Below, one piece after another: positions 1-11,390 of a stretch of 20,000 nucleotides of DNA; the first letter of the stretch is position 1; each line of letters starts with the position of its first letter. The stretch lies in assembly GCF_964340395.1 (NCBI RefSeq), contig NC_135570.1, positions 1,610,001 through 1,630,000 on the forward strand. Reading direction: 5' to 3'. Source of the stretch: Glandiceps talaboti (lineage: Eukaryota > Hemichordata > Enteropneusta > Spengelidae). The translations under genes and the position numbers were made by a program. Under the pieces are notes generated by a model. The model was not told the DNA's origin, did not search any database, and worked only from the letters and a program-made list of their open reading frames with translations.

Positions 1-121
1 AAACTATCTGTCAAATTTGACGACGGGACAAGGTTTAGGATGATAGCGAAGGGTGAAACCAGTAACAAAGTATGACCATGGAACAAGAATATCGGTCCGA
101 CACTAATTGGCAACGTTAGGA
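1..121 (-). CDS. candidate second coding exon of the left-hand gene (partial, runs off the window)
   Basis: I do not recognise this product. On the minus strand the frame is open from an AG at 122-123 to the window edge, 39 complete codons plus a split codon at each end. The conceptual peptide is strongly hydrophobic (for example VGPIFLFHGHTLLLVSPFAI) and could be a membrane segment. The proposed acceptor has a moderate pyrimidine stretch before CAG, and the exon would begin with two bases that complete a split codon. This matches the one-base overhang left by the donor of the block at 1055-1595, giving an intron of about 0.93 kb. The same frame stays open a little further upstream, to a TAG near 170, so the exon boundary is an inference. 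AT-rich DNA easily gives hydrophobic chance peptides, so confidence is low. Confidence 0.25.
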
Positions 122-1054
122 CTGGTATAGATTGTGACAACGTTATACATGTACATTGTCTATTCTAAGGCCCACACATGAATTCTTTCTTTTCGCTTCA
201 GCGTAGAAATACAAGTTGCACATTCTTGTCATTATTTCTCGTGTACATGCTTTTACACTCGACACAAATTTGTTGCATAAAACGAATGCTGGCACAAGAA
301 AACCTCTCGACATTGAGTAAACATAGAGAGGGGATATCAGTACACTATGGTTACCACTGCTCAGAAAAACGTCATTTACTCTCTACAATGGTATGTATAA
401 AGTACACCATACTTAACATAAGACAGTGCTGATAATAAGAGTATGACGTTTACTCTATTGATGTAGATAATACTTATATATTCCTATACCAAACGATCCC
501 CAGTTGCCTTGATGATTATTGTTGATTGCAGCTGATACTCTCTTGTGTACATGTCAGTTTAATGTCATTGAAATAGTGCACTGTTATATTAGAAACATAA
601 CCCTGGTGAATAAACGTGATACTTCCAAGGCTTTTTATCTCCTCTAACAGCTGAAAGTTATGGTCTGACAGATGTTATACAGGTAATATCAAGGGAATAC
701 AAAAAATTTATGATGTTTGTTACAGTCAACATTGACTTTGATCATGTATCTTTCTTTATGTAGAGTTGAAATTTGGCTACACCTACAACTAAAACGGTCA
801 AACGATACACACTTATTATTATTGCCGTCATTGTAAATTTTCGGTGGCTTATATAAGAGTAATCACCCAGTAACCTCGCATCTGAAACCATGACTGACTT
901 TCCCTTCGATATAAATAACAAAGTCGGTTTTTAATCATCTTATTATGGGGAAGACTAACAACTTTGAAGCCATGCTGGGCGAAACACGAGACATACATTA
1001 CACGGAGATGGAGTCCAAACAGACTGATTCAAATTCCAATAGAGTTATACTTAC
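122..1054 (-). other. probable intron 1 of the left-hand gene
   Basis: On the minus strand this interval starts with a consensus GTAAGT donor (1049-1054) and ends with a plausible CAG acceptor. It is AT-rich and short frames are broken by stops. I see no second gene in it. The donor is convincing. The acceptor choice is not, so only the right-hand boundary should be relied on. Confidence 0.35.
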
Positions 1055-1595
1055 CAAGGTTAGGGTTCGGATGTTTGCGTTCCTTTTTCTGGGCTAACTC
1101 CACGACTTGTGCCAGAGACATGCCGCCAATATTCTGTTTATATTGCCTAACATTTTCAGACTCGAACATGGTCGCTTCATGTGTTGCTTTCCTGTTATCG
1201 TCTGTCATATCCACAGTTGTAAATGGATCGATATTTTCTTTACGTTCTACAGATAATAGGCTCCCATTTCTCTGATCGTCGATTGCTTTTGTTTCCTTTT
1301 CACGGTTAATTGCGCCCTCATTTTGGGCAATCGACGGCGACGACGGTGGCGACGGTGGCGACGTCGAAGTCATACCATCAGCGGCGAAATCGTTATCGAC
1401 CGAGTCGTCATCACTTGGCGACTCAGTGTGTCTGCGTGTATTCACTGTACCGGTATAGTTATCTCTAGTGGTTTCTACTTTGATATCATCCAGACTGACC
1501 TGCAAGCCTGTGTTTACTGTTCCCCAACAGGGATTGGTTTCCTCGGGGGACGCTTCTTCATGAAGCGGGGAAGTAGTTTCGTTGTCAGTCATCAT
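1055..1595 (-). CDS. first coding exon of an unidentified protein, disordered acidic Pro/Ser-rich N-terminus
   Basis: Family not recognised. The block gives 180 codons plus one base and ends at a consensus donor (CTTG|GTAAGT, phase 1). The first in-frame ATG is at 1593-1595, immediately followed by a second ATG at 1590-1592 that has A at -3 and may be the preferred start. An in-frame TAG at 1659-1661 lies upstream with no ATG between, which favours a first coding exon. From the first Met, the protein is low-complexity and probably disordered: a repeated GTVNT at residues 25-29 and 49-53, an acidic patch around 62-69, a Ser/Pro run at 79-88, and a KEN tripeptide at 119-121 followed by IDP. The last part, about 148-180, is less acidic and Lys-rich and contains MSLAQVVELAQKKERK, which could form a helix. 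Base composition is richer in GC and CpG than the flanks. Plus-strand frames here are shadows. Confidence 0.7.
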
Positions 1596-2512
1596 ATGAA
1601 CCCTAGATTTATCATTTGACTTCAGCACATCTGCTCCCCGTTGGGTTTTCTGACGTATCTACGTGTATCTGTCAACCCCACTTTGCTTTTTTCCAAACCT
1701 AATGGTATAAGACAAAAGAATCGTCGAACTTTAATGTCAGTGCTTTCTGATACAACTATCCATATCTTAATAAACAAATGAATACTTATTAATATATTAT
1801 GGCACTACAGTGAAAGTGAAAGTAGCAACTAAATCAAATATAAAATATTCCAAAATTCATACTTTTCATACCATGTAACAGAAATATTATATATGTCATA
1901 GTGGATATTACTTATCATAATACTTGAACCCCCGGGTTTTGTAAAGATAAAATGACGTAGTAGGCGTTCATATCTGTCAATGCTTTACTAACAAAAAAGT
2001 GAATATTAATTATATCAAGAGCGTCAGGTGGTCATCACTACTTTAATTAATCAAATTGAGTATTCACATTCTAATAATGAAGTGTCCATGTCTCATCAAG
2101 TATGCAACATATCTTTAGTAAATTAAATTCTGGAATGACAGTAAATTAAATTGTGAACAGTTGAAAATGAAATTGGTGATGTACAATAGTGCGTTACTTG
2201 CAGTGTGCCTGAATCAATGGTTTTTATCTACGGGTACAAACAAAAGACCGTGATGGAACGCGTAACTGTTAGTTTCCAAATATAGCTCACTCCCACTGTA
2301 TAAATGATAGTAATAAAAAAACCTTATTCTTTGCAGTGAAGGTTAGACAAAAATCGTTGTGGCATAACGACGTCAAAACTGGTCTATGTTTTTGTATACC
2401 AATACGTCATATAAGGAAAATTGTCAACAGAAGTTCGACTTAAATCTTAGATTATGTAAAAAAACATAAAAGTACAGCTGTATTAATTTAGATAATTACC
2501 CATATGCATGTG

Positions 2513-2526
2513 TGATCACGTGATCA
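2513..2526. promoter_or_regulatory. perfect 14-bp palindrome containing an E-box
   Basis: TGATCACGTGATCA is a perfect palindrome whose centre, TCACGTGA, is the type of E-box bound by bHLH-zip factors of the MITF/TFE/USF group. The same core occurs at 5943-5950 and 7214-7221. It lies about 0.9 kb upstream of the minus-strand start at 1595. Function is inferred from the motif alone. Confidence 0.3.
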
Positions 2527-2955
2527 AGTATGCAAACCACACTGCACCAACTTAATAGTTGGTTACATAATGTCGTATGTGCAATGTCGGTCATAGTGAA
2601 CATCCTGTACGAGTAATGAAGTTAGGAAAACACAGCTACAGACGATAAAATGTTGTAATTCTAGCAAATAAAAGAAACCACATTTTTTGCTGAAGATACA
2701 GTATTTAGTATCTTTTTGTTCACAGCTAGAACTATTAACGCTATCGATTGTATTGATCTCCCAGCCAAACGGCAATCAACCGTTCCCATATACACGTATT
2801 GTCATTTTGTTTAACATATTTTATAAGAAATACACACTTGTTCCTTGTTTCACTCGCTGACATTATAATTGCGACTTGCTATCTTCAAATGAAGGAGACT
2901 TTCAAGACTACTACTCGCAGAAAATGCACAGTGCATGTGCGCACTTCTTTTGTAC

Positions 2956-2965
2956 TTTCCCGCGC
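2956..2965. promoter_or_regulatory. E2F-like site
   Basis: TTTCCCGCGC matches the E2F consensus TTTSSCGC. It sits about 1.4 kb upstream of the minus-strand coding start at 1595, in otherwise AT-rich DNA. This is a single short motif, so it is suggestive only. Confidence 0.25.
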
Positions 2966-3162
2966 AAAGAATTTTTAATTTGCTGCAAAAAGTTACAATT
3001 TTTAACTGGACACATTTTAATTCAAAGTTAAGCCAGTCACTTTAGTGAACTATCCATTGAAATTGCGCATGCCGGGAATCGTCACGTAAATAACGATTTT
3101 AATAGCTATGTATTCAAAAAGTAGCTTTCTTTTTTCCAAAATCTCAGCAGCTGCCCCCCTTG

Positions 3163-3177
3163 CCCCCCCCCCCCCCC
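3163..3177. repeat. poly-C run (C15) beside a C6 run
   Basis: Fifteen C in a row, preceded by six C at 3154-3159 with a short spacer. The following sequence is GC-richer than the surroundings. Length here is likely to be variable and prone to sequencing error. On the minus strand it gives a glycine run inside a chance frame. Confidence 0.9.
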
Positions 3178-4820
3178 GCAGGCTACGGTACTGGCTTACT
3201 AGGAGTAGTATATGAAAGTCGGAACGTGTATCCAATGGAATGTAAGGGCGAAGCCTCCTTTTGAGAATTGGCCCAATGCCAAATTATTAATTCTACAATT
3301 CGTTGATTCAAATATAGACTATTTCAATTAACATGTTGGCTGTTGTTTAGTCATGTGAAGTAGTCGTGAATATTTTAATTTAGGTGTACTTTTATTTCTA
3401 TTTATAGAAAACATACACCCTTGATGTGCCACCCTATTTCAAACTAGTATTTGCCTTGATCCCTTTGTTAACTACAAACTGTGCGTTTTTCAGACTCATT
3501 TATCAATCTAAAGTTTTTCATTAACGCTGTAGGAGTCTGACATGGAGAAGAATTTTAAGTCGTTGTCAGTGAATGATTCTGTTGAAGTATAGGAAGAGAG
3601 TCAATTCAGTTCTTTCCCTAATAATTACTTCACTGTAAATTAACTTTGACAGCTGGTACTCTGGTTGAAATCCTCTCCAAATTATGTCATTTTGCTTGAT
3701 GAAAGCGATGAAAAGTTTTCTATGCAAACACATGTTGAATATTAATGAATGTGTGTAAGTTCAAGCCATTACATTCTAGCATTCAGATTGATGGTCGTTT
3801 GGACGGTAAGGTGAGGCAGGTGTTTTGCATTGCTCTCGAAATAAAATGAAATTATCAGATGATTTAAGTGGTATTTCTTAACAATATCCATAAAAAGCAC
3901 AGGGATTTGATGCAGTATTGGTACATTTGACTTCCATCGCCATGGTATTACAACAAGGCGTCTACAAGACTAACATTTCTAATTCACTAGTTTGCCCAGG
4001 TTAAGTGAGCTGAGAATCGTATGTGAGCACAAACTCTGCTAAAAAAAAAATCATCACGACTGATAATAAATTCTTTTGAAAATGATATTACAACACGTGA
4101 CCTGAATATGAATATGTGGTAGATTGCATTCAATACTGTCATAGTGAAATGGTAACAAGAATCAGATATTAGAGTTTTTTAGCATTTGGGAATTGTGACG
4201 GGCGCCATTAGATTACATATGATCACTGTATTATTAATGCAATCCGTTGTAAAGCGTTACTCGCTATCTAATTTATTAATCCTATGTGTAGGCATGATAC
4301 AGTTAGTGTACATGATTTATTAGTATAGTTCGGATTTATGTATCAATACATGTTGAAATGAGACAATTAAGATTTCGCCATGGATGTCTCGACGCCCGCA
4401 TCACAACTTCATGCACATAATTTAATACACCTTCTAACCTTCTAGAAGACTATTCGAATTTTCTGTCGCGTACTTGTATGTTCTCAGATAACTGTACGAC
4501 GACGGATATGTATTAGCTATACGATTTGTCGCATCACCAAAAAACTACTTTAGAAAAATGATAGATAAATCATATTGCGATCAGATCTATATCTCTGAAT
4601 CAAAACAACGCGACGGGAAATAGTAGGTAACGTAAAACAGTGTATCGAATCAACTTACATATTGGTATTTTAATGATACTGTATCGACTAACCTATTTCG
4701 TTATACGATGTGCAGCTGTGGGCATATGAAATGTAATTGCTTGTTTCTTTGGAGACTACTTTCTAATGCAATTTGAAATTATTACTTATATATGTATCGT
4801 TGCAGAATATACGAAGGTAA

Positions 4821-4994
4821 CTTACTGAAACTATTCCCGCCATGTCATTTTATTACTGAATACAAACGTATCGTTGCAAGGTGTAGGGGACGTTCACTTA
4901 TCGAGAGAAAAAATTCTCACCAAGCCAATACTTATAGGTATCATCACAGGGTAGAACTTACATATAATTTACTGAAACAATTCCCGCCAAGTCA
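4821..4994 (+). repeat. 27-bp imperfect direct duplication
   Basis: The copies at 4821-4847 and 4968-4994 differ at three positions and lie 147 bp apart. Each has TACTGAAAC followed by a TTCCCGCCA word. A third TTCCCGCC without the rest of the unit follows at 5027-5034. The duplication may be a relic of a tandem or dispersed repeat. Confidence 0.6.
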
Positions 4995-5034
4995 AACTAT
5001 AAGTTATATGTATTGTCGCCAGCTCTTTCCCGCC
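4834..5034. promoter_or_regulatory. trio of E2F-like TTCCCGCC words
   Basis: TTCCCGCC occurs at 4834-4841 and 4981-4988, and as TTTCCCGCC at 5026-5034, all in the same orientation within 201 bp. The third fits the E2F consensus best. Two of the three are in the duplicated 27-bp unit, so they are not independent. No gene start is evident nearby. Confidence 0.3.
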
Positions 5035-5703
<669 letters not shown>

Positions 5704-5941
5704 TGGGGAGGGAAGGAGATAAGTGGATGGAGAGAGGTTGGAAGAGAGAAAAATACTAATGAAGAAATAGAGTGTGTCTGAATATTTACCCCTGTAGGTA
5801 CTGTAGCCCATAATTGGGTAATTAGGGTGTTGTCAATCATACAATTTAATCATTCAATGTGTCTGTTTTACGCTTCGTTACAGTTTCATCTCGTTTTGCA
5901 CAATGCATCTCATTAAGTTATAGGTTCAGTTAATCTTCCGT

Positions 5942-5951
5942 ATCACGTGAT
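5942..5951. promoter_or_regulatory. E-box palindrome ATCACGTGAT
   Basis: This is the second of three identical 10-bp palindromes in the window. The surrounding bases differ from the other two, so it is not simply a copy of one repeat. A bHLH-zip binding site is possible. Confidence 0.3.
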
Positions 5952-7212
5952 TCATCGTGTTCTTCAATTATTAAACCGCCAATATTCATGACTAGGTAGC
6001 ATTCGACACTGACTCAGACGAACTACGACAGGCTGATTAATGTCACAGAGATAACACTACATATAAACATAACTGTATCACTAACACTGACACTTTCCAA
6101 ACCCATTTCCGAGTAATGTACAGTTGTCTGACAGGAGACTATAACAAAATTAATGAATGCGATCTATGCAATGTATAATTTATAGATAAACCAAACATGT
6201 TGTAAGTAGATTATAAATTGTCTGATCTAATTTCAATTTCAAAGGCTTTGTGTTTGCACATTTTATAGGAGTTCAAGGAAGTAGAATATGTCATTACATA
6301 ACCAGTGAGATGAGTTATTTGACCAATCACGTAATGGCAAACTGTGAGTAGTTACCATGGGTTACAACGCTCAATACGCGATATGACCAACATAGATACT
6401 TCGAGTGAGACGTGGCAAACAGATCTTGTGAAATATTCAAATTTGCACACAAAAAATCGTATTTTTGTCAATCGGAACTTGGTCCACTTTGTTCCATTGT
6501 ATGTTGTTAAAAGTTCTTGTTATTCAAATAAATTCAGGCTACCAATATAATGAACATAATAAACGGTTATAAATTGCACTACAACACCTAAAGGCCCTTT
6601 GTTTTCTTATTTGAATAGATTATGTACTTTAAACATTTAAAAGACAAGTTGAACGTTATCAAATGCTGCCACGACTTTGAAAAAAAGATATCGTCCTGTC
6701 ATTCGGCGAGAATATCGATATTTGTTAATAAACTTACTGAATGTAGGTATCGATTTGTATATGCCATGTATTTAGAGCCTACAAGTATGTTAAAACTATT
6801 AACAGTATTAAGTTAACTGACAGGCCCTGTTTTGAAATCTACATTCACATTTTTATCAAACAATCACACTTTCTTCATTATACATGTCCAACTTAAGCAA
6901 TCAATATGCATTCATATTCTGTATTCAGTTATAATTTTATTGATAGCACAGAACAGGAAGGGTAATCAGCGGACTGGTTTATCATTATTTAAAACGTTTC
7001 TTTAGCAGAACAGTTTTTAATGTAACACAAACTTCGATTTAATTATTCTAATACAATTATACCAATTAATGTCCATGGATGCCATTAAAGATTGTATTCT
7101 GTTTGTTTGTACAGTTGATATTATAATAGGGACTCATCAATAGTTTTGTATACATAAAGTAATTAGTTCATTTACATACTATATCTGAATACAAGGTTCT
7201 AGTTCTGTAAAT

Positions 7213-7222
7213 ATCACGTGAT
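7213..7222. promoter_or_regulatory. E-box palindrome ATCACGTGAT
   Basis: The third copy of the 10-bp palindrome. The flanks are again unrelated to the other copies. Any function is inferred from the motif. Confidence 0.3.
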
Positions 7223-8600
7223 CTTACGTATATTACAGTATGTGAAATACTACAGATACCTTTATATATGAATTGCAAATCTCCCTTCCCCCATACAAAT
7301 CCCCCTCCAATCAAAAATGTATAAATCCATTCCTTGTCCGAGTCTCAATACATGGTGATTAAAAGTACATGGTACATAATGTTACTTGTTTGAGTAATAG
7401 TTCCATGGAGGTAATAAAAAAGGTTTTCGGTCTGCAATTCGCCATTTTATGTGTATACCTCGCTTGAAGCAAATGACGACTGTAAATTGATATCCTGTGT
7501 TGAAAACTGTTTAAGTAAGTGTGTTGCATCATGGTCGAAAATGAGAATTTTCTATTGTAGTGTTTTTTTCACTGAATATAAATTTCAGGAGAAATTATTA
7601 ACCTGAGCCAAAACTGCCCGCATGACTGGATTCAATGCTAAGATGAAAGAGACAAGCATTCATAGTTGAATCACGTTAATACAGCTTTAGTTATTGATGT
7701 CAACCACATTTATACCATAATAGTTTTTGCTTTTTGTTAAAGTATGAAATGTAAACACAGGCAGTGGATTACTCTCTACTTGTCTATGAGAATAACGTTA
7801 CAACACTATGATATTATTTTAATCTCTTGCCACTAAGCTGTGCTAACGTTTCAACTACAGACCACTTTGAATGTCTTCCAGTGAAAAACAAAATTGTAAA
7901 AAGGAGGTATGCCAAAGGCGTAATAACAATGTTTATAACGCAAAGGAAATAGTCATATGTTTTTACTTTGTGTAAGTCATGTGAGTTACTTTTCTGGTCC
8001 TAATTAAAAAAAACAATAGCCAATAAGACAATAGCACTAATGTGATAAGTCTGTATTGAGTATTACACCATTAAAAGTACGGGTAATCTTATGATATAAC
8101 TATGCATCTCACATATCGTATTTGATTAAGACAGATAAATGGTACCGTGTTTGTACTTTATATTCACTAATTAAACGAAGCAAGTTACCAAATCTTCATA
8201 ATTTTAACATTAACGATACTGGTTTGACGTTTAGGAATGATATTTATTTCTCTGTCTTGAGAATTTTAATTTTGATGAGTTACAGAAAATTGAGCCTGTC
8301 ATTCACAACGGAGCGGAAGAGCTAGATTAATTTCCATGGTTGTGTATCTGTGCAATATGTCAAAAGATTCTCATGGAAAAGACTTGTTTTTCTATATCAC
8401 TAATTGTAATTTGTTGTTGACAATCTATCGTTAGTGATGTATGAAAGGTTAACTGACAATATTGATTTAACGAGTTCTCTTCTTTTGTACAAGGCACTTG
8501 TCAGATTAATCCCTTGTTTTAAGGAATGCTGTTTAATTACCAATCAATGTAAATGAGTAATTACCATCGCTTGTGTGGTTTCTTATTTAACCCTGAAAAA

Positions 8601-8618
8601 ATCAATTTGTAAATTGAT
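8601..8618. repeat. perfect short inverted repeat
   Basis: ATCAATTT and AAATTGAT flank a two-base loop, making an 18-bp hairpin. AT-rich hairpins of this size are common by chance. There is no T-run or coding neighbour that would suggest a role. Confidence 0.5.
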
Positions 8619-8962
8619 CTTTGAATTTTGATCCTGAGATTACCATTGTATCTGATTTAGCATTTACATTGTGAAACTAATGTACAAGTTAAACAACTTT
8701 TTGAACAACTTTGCTGGACGTCATTGCAACGCATTCCCCTTTTTGTTATTGGACATGTTTATGTTATGGTATAGTTTGGTATGGTACGTAATTGATGGTT
8801 TGTCAACCAGGAATGGCTGCTTTAGTCTAGTCTTCATGATTGAATGACCTTAGTACTAGTATAGTACATTGAACCCATGACGACTCATCTGTGTTGATGA
8901 ATAGTACATGAATAAGCTGGCAACCTGAGTCCTCAGGTCGTCTTCAGATCAAACAGAGTACA

Positions 8963-9066
8963 ATGTTTAAAACCAATTATTTCATCTTCAGAGCACACAG
9001 AGTACTATGTTTAAAACCAATTATTTCATCTTCAGAGCACACAGAGTACTATGTTTAAAACCAATA
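8963..9066 (+). repeat. 44-bp tandem repeat, about 2.4 clear copies
   Basis: The unit begins ATGTTTAAAACCAATTATTT and ends with CACACAGAGTACT. Copies start at 8963, 9007 and 9051 (the last partial). The two full copies are identical, so the duplication is recent. A diverged partial copy (TCTTCAGATCAAACAGAGTA) precedes it at 8941-8960. Confidence 0.9.
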
Positions 9067-9424
9067 TTTCAATTAATCGGAAAACGAACTTTGCTAACGA
9101 TAATCAAACAAGAAAAAGACAAGTCATGAACCCTTTGTTTACAAAACGAAACATTTTACAACACAATGAAGCTGGTCGATTTTTGTATATGACTTTGTTT
9201 TTGAAGCTTAAGTTGTATTGATCCTTCAAGGTCATTATGTACCTAATTATAGTATCAGGGAGTCATCTCTTGCTTGAAAATCAATATGTGTAGGTTGCTA
9301 CTTAAACTTGTTATTTGTAAGGAACAAATGTTTAGACAACTTTATTTCTCACACGCTTTTAACATTTAGTCACTATAAACGAAACACCAGGCTAGAGAGG
9401 CTTAGGCCTAAACAAATAATTGTT
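9067..9424. other. non-coding stretch; no gene seen
   Basis: AT-rich, with stops in all frames. I see nothing to annotate. Confidence 0.6.
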
Positions 9425-9733
9425 TGGTTCCGGTTACCCGACCCCCCCCCCCCCACACACACACACACTTAGCTTTTCACTGCCGACCCTAAACATTTTT
9501 TTACGTATTCGAGAAAAAAAATCAAATCCCAAACTTTTGTGAAGTCTCGGGGCAAAATAAAACTACTCTTTCAATCTGTAAATAATGGTTGTACATCTGA
9601 TAGGAAGAAATAAACTACACAGAGACCATTTGGAAAACAATGGAAAACCTGAACTACAGCAAAAAATATATAACAAGATAAAATAAAAATCTACCTACCC
9701 CACCTATTCTAAAATTGAGCGTAATCGGAACCA
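9425..9733. mobile_element. possible MITE-like element with 13-bp terminal inverted repeats
   Basis: TGGTTCCGGTTAC at 9425-9437 is the reverse complement, with one mismatch, of GTAATCGGAACCA at 9721-9733, bounding 309 bp. The interior has no coding potential, as expected of a non-autonomous DNA element. Near the left end it holds a C13 run and a CA tract. No target-site duplication is clear, and the similarity between the ends stops after 13 bp. An old element, or a chance inverted repeat, remains possible. Confidence 0.4.
9442..9468. repeat. C13 run followed by (CA)7
   Basis: Thirteen C (9442-9454) run straight into a CA dinucleotide tract ending at 9468. It lies just inside the left end of the possible MITE-like element and is probably length-variable. 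Confidence 0.9.
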
Positions 9734-10820
9734 CACCAATGTTTTATTAAGCCTTATTTTGTATTCATTGTTTGTCATAGCTATAACAATATCTCAATTG
9801 GAATAGTTTAAATAAAATCCAATGTGTTATTTTATCACAGCGTTACTGCTAACGCAACAAAATATGTTTTTTTGAATAGACAGTACTTGTGAGGTTTGTA
9901 TATATATAGTAATACAAAATGTGAAAACCTCAAAATTGAACATTTTCAGCGTCAGGAGTGTTTCTGCTTGCGGCAGCCCATATATGGTGTTACATTCGCA
10001 AATGATTTGACTATCGGTGATAAATATTCACAATGTTCGGCAAACCAAAATCGTTCCAATTAGGATATATTGCTTACTATATGTTTCACAAATTATGACA
10101 CAACGTATGAAGATATATCACTGACGAGAATTAACGAGATTTAACGAGAATTACGAAGTGGTTGATTTTAAAAGTATAGTTCAAGCTTTTCAAATAAATG
10201 GGCGATCGATACTTTGGGAAATCTATCAGACAAGCAATTATAAATCCTTCTTAAAAAGTCCCTTTTGAATCATGCCATCCACAAAATCGCTAATTTGTTT
10301 ATAGAAATCCTGCCGTTTTTCTTTCATTCTGGTTTCTTGGAGGTCAATCTCTGTTGGGAAAATCCTTATGTATGTAGTAATTGTATCTATGATATGTTGT
10401 TACAACATACACATATAAAAATTATTCAGTCGGTCAAACTTGATAATAACTTGAGTTCCTTTTGAGCCCCCAAAGATCAAAGCCCTAAGCGGACTACAGG
10501 AATGAGCCATGTCCTTCCGTCTGTTCATGCTTCCGTCTTTCAACAGTCACATCTCAGACACCAACGACCTAATTTTTTTCATATATGTACGTCACTTTAT
10601 TCAGCGAGCTTAACAATTGTTCAAACTGGTGGCCATATTTGTCATAGAAATGCATATTTTGCCTCCCACTTCCAAATGTATATACAAACACCAATCATGT
10701 TTCAACCAATGGTGAGCTGTCTAACGATACCTTGACCTTTGACCTTGATCGCCATATTTAACATCACATAGCCAATGTTTGTCAAAGAGACTCAAATCAA
10801 AAGTCAAGAACCACACTGTC
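9734..10820. other. non-coding stretch; no gene seen
   Basis: AT-rich to about 10450, then a less AT-rich part to about 10800 that looks like decayed repeat. It contains CCTTCCGTCTGT-type words and TGACCTTTGACCTT just before the AT tract. Frames at 10265-10465 and 10502-10735 show no domain and no supporting splice signals. Confidence 0.5.
10733..10745 (-). promoter_or_regulatory. perfect DR1 hormone-response-element-like motif
   Basis: TGACCTTTGACCT is two perfect TGACCT half sites spaced by one base (AGGTCA-A-AGGTCA on the minus strand). This is the classic site for RXR, HNF4 and COUP-TF type receptors. The context looks repeat-derived, so binding function is doubtful. Confidence 0.3.
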
Positions 10821-10984
<164 letters not shown>

Positions 10985-11132
10985 CTCGGTGAGTATCAAT
11001 CTGCTAAGACAGTGCTCTATACCGCAGTGGCAGAGCGTAATATATATATATATGCGTTCGCTTCAACAGGGTTTCCTATGAACGTAACCTCTAGTTTCAG
11101 GTCTAATGGAAAATTAACACAGTTAGTGTTAT

Positions 11133-11390
11133 ACCTATAGGCAATATTCAAGTGTCTACACCTAGAGGCAATATTCAAGTGTCTACACCTAGAGGCAATA
11201 TTCAAGTGTCTAAACATAGAGGCAATATTCAAGTGTCTAAACATAGAGGCAATATTCAAGTGTCTACACCTAGTGGCACTATTCAAGTGTCTAAACATAG
11301 AGGCAATATTCAAGTGTCTACACCTAGTGGCAATATTCAAGTGTCTACACATAGAGGCAATATTCAAGTGTCTACACATAGAGGCAATAG
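11133..11390 (+). repeat. 27-bp minisatellite, nine full copies plus partial ends
   Basis: The unit starts GGCAATATTCAAGTGTCTAC. Full copies begin at 11140 and every 27 bp to 11356, with a partial copy at 11383 and a degraded end before 11140. Copies differ mainly at three linked positions near the unit end (ACACCTAGA, AAACATAGA, ACACCTAGT, ACACATAGA). Neighbouring copies are often identical (1-2, 3-4, 8-9). Because 27 is a multiple of three and the unit lacks stops in some frames, it gives long frames on both strands (GNIQVSTPR repeats on plus). I see no start, splice or domain evidence that it is translated. Confidence 0.97.

Larger units (their letters stand above)
1629..4820. other. non-coding stretch upstream of the left-hand gene; no gene seen
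   Basis: AT-rich DNA with stops in all frames at high density. It should contain the 5' UTR and possibly the promoter of the minus-strand gene starting at 1595, but I see no convincing TATA box or initiator. Points of note are a 14-bp palindrome with an E-box (2513-2526), an E2F-like word (2956-2965) and a C15 run (3163-3177). The short frames at 2563-2775 and 3050-3235 look like chance openings. Confidence 0.6.
5704..8940. other. non-coding stretch; no gene seen
   Basis: About 3.2 kb of AT-rich DNA with short chance frames only (for example at 6344-6550, 6622-6816 and 8122-8325); none shows a domain, a signal peptide or matched splice sites. It contains two ATCACGTGAT palindromes (5942-5951 and 7213-7222) and a perfect 18-bp hairpin (8601-8618). 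Confidence 0.6.

Noticed and set aside
964-1619. Plus-strand open frames opposite the left-hand exon
   Set aside because: They are shadows of the minus-strand exon. They show no splice or domain support, and the Arg-rich run is just the reverse of the Ser/Pro codons.
2563-3235. Minus-strand frames upstream of the left-hand gene
   Set aside because: Short, AT-rich or passing through the poly-C run, with no splice sites in matching phase and no family resemblance.
9833-9840. TATCACAG, matching the seed of the miR-2 family
   Set aside because: Only the first eight bases match and there is no convincing hairpin around it.
11008-11039. tRNA A-box-like GTGGCAGAGCG
   Set aside because: No B-box, cloverleaf or acceptor stem could be built around it.
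11133-11390. CRISPR-like array
   Set aside because: The units are directly adjacent with no unique spacers, so it is a plain minisatellite.
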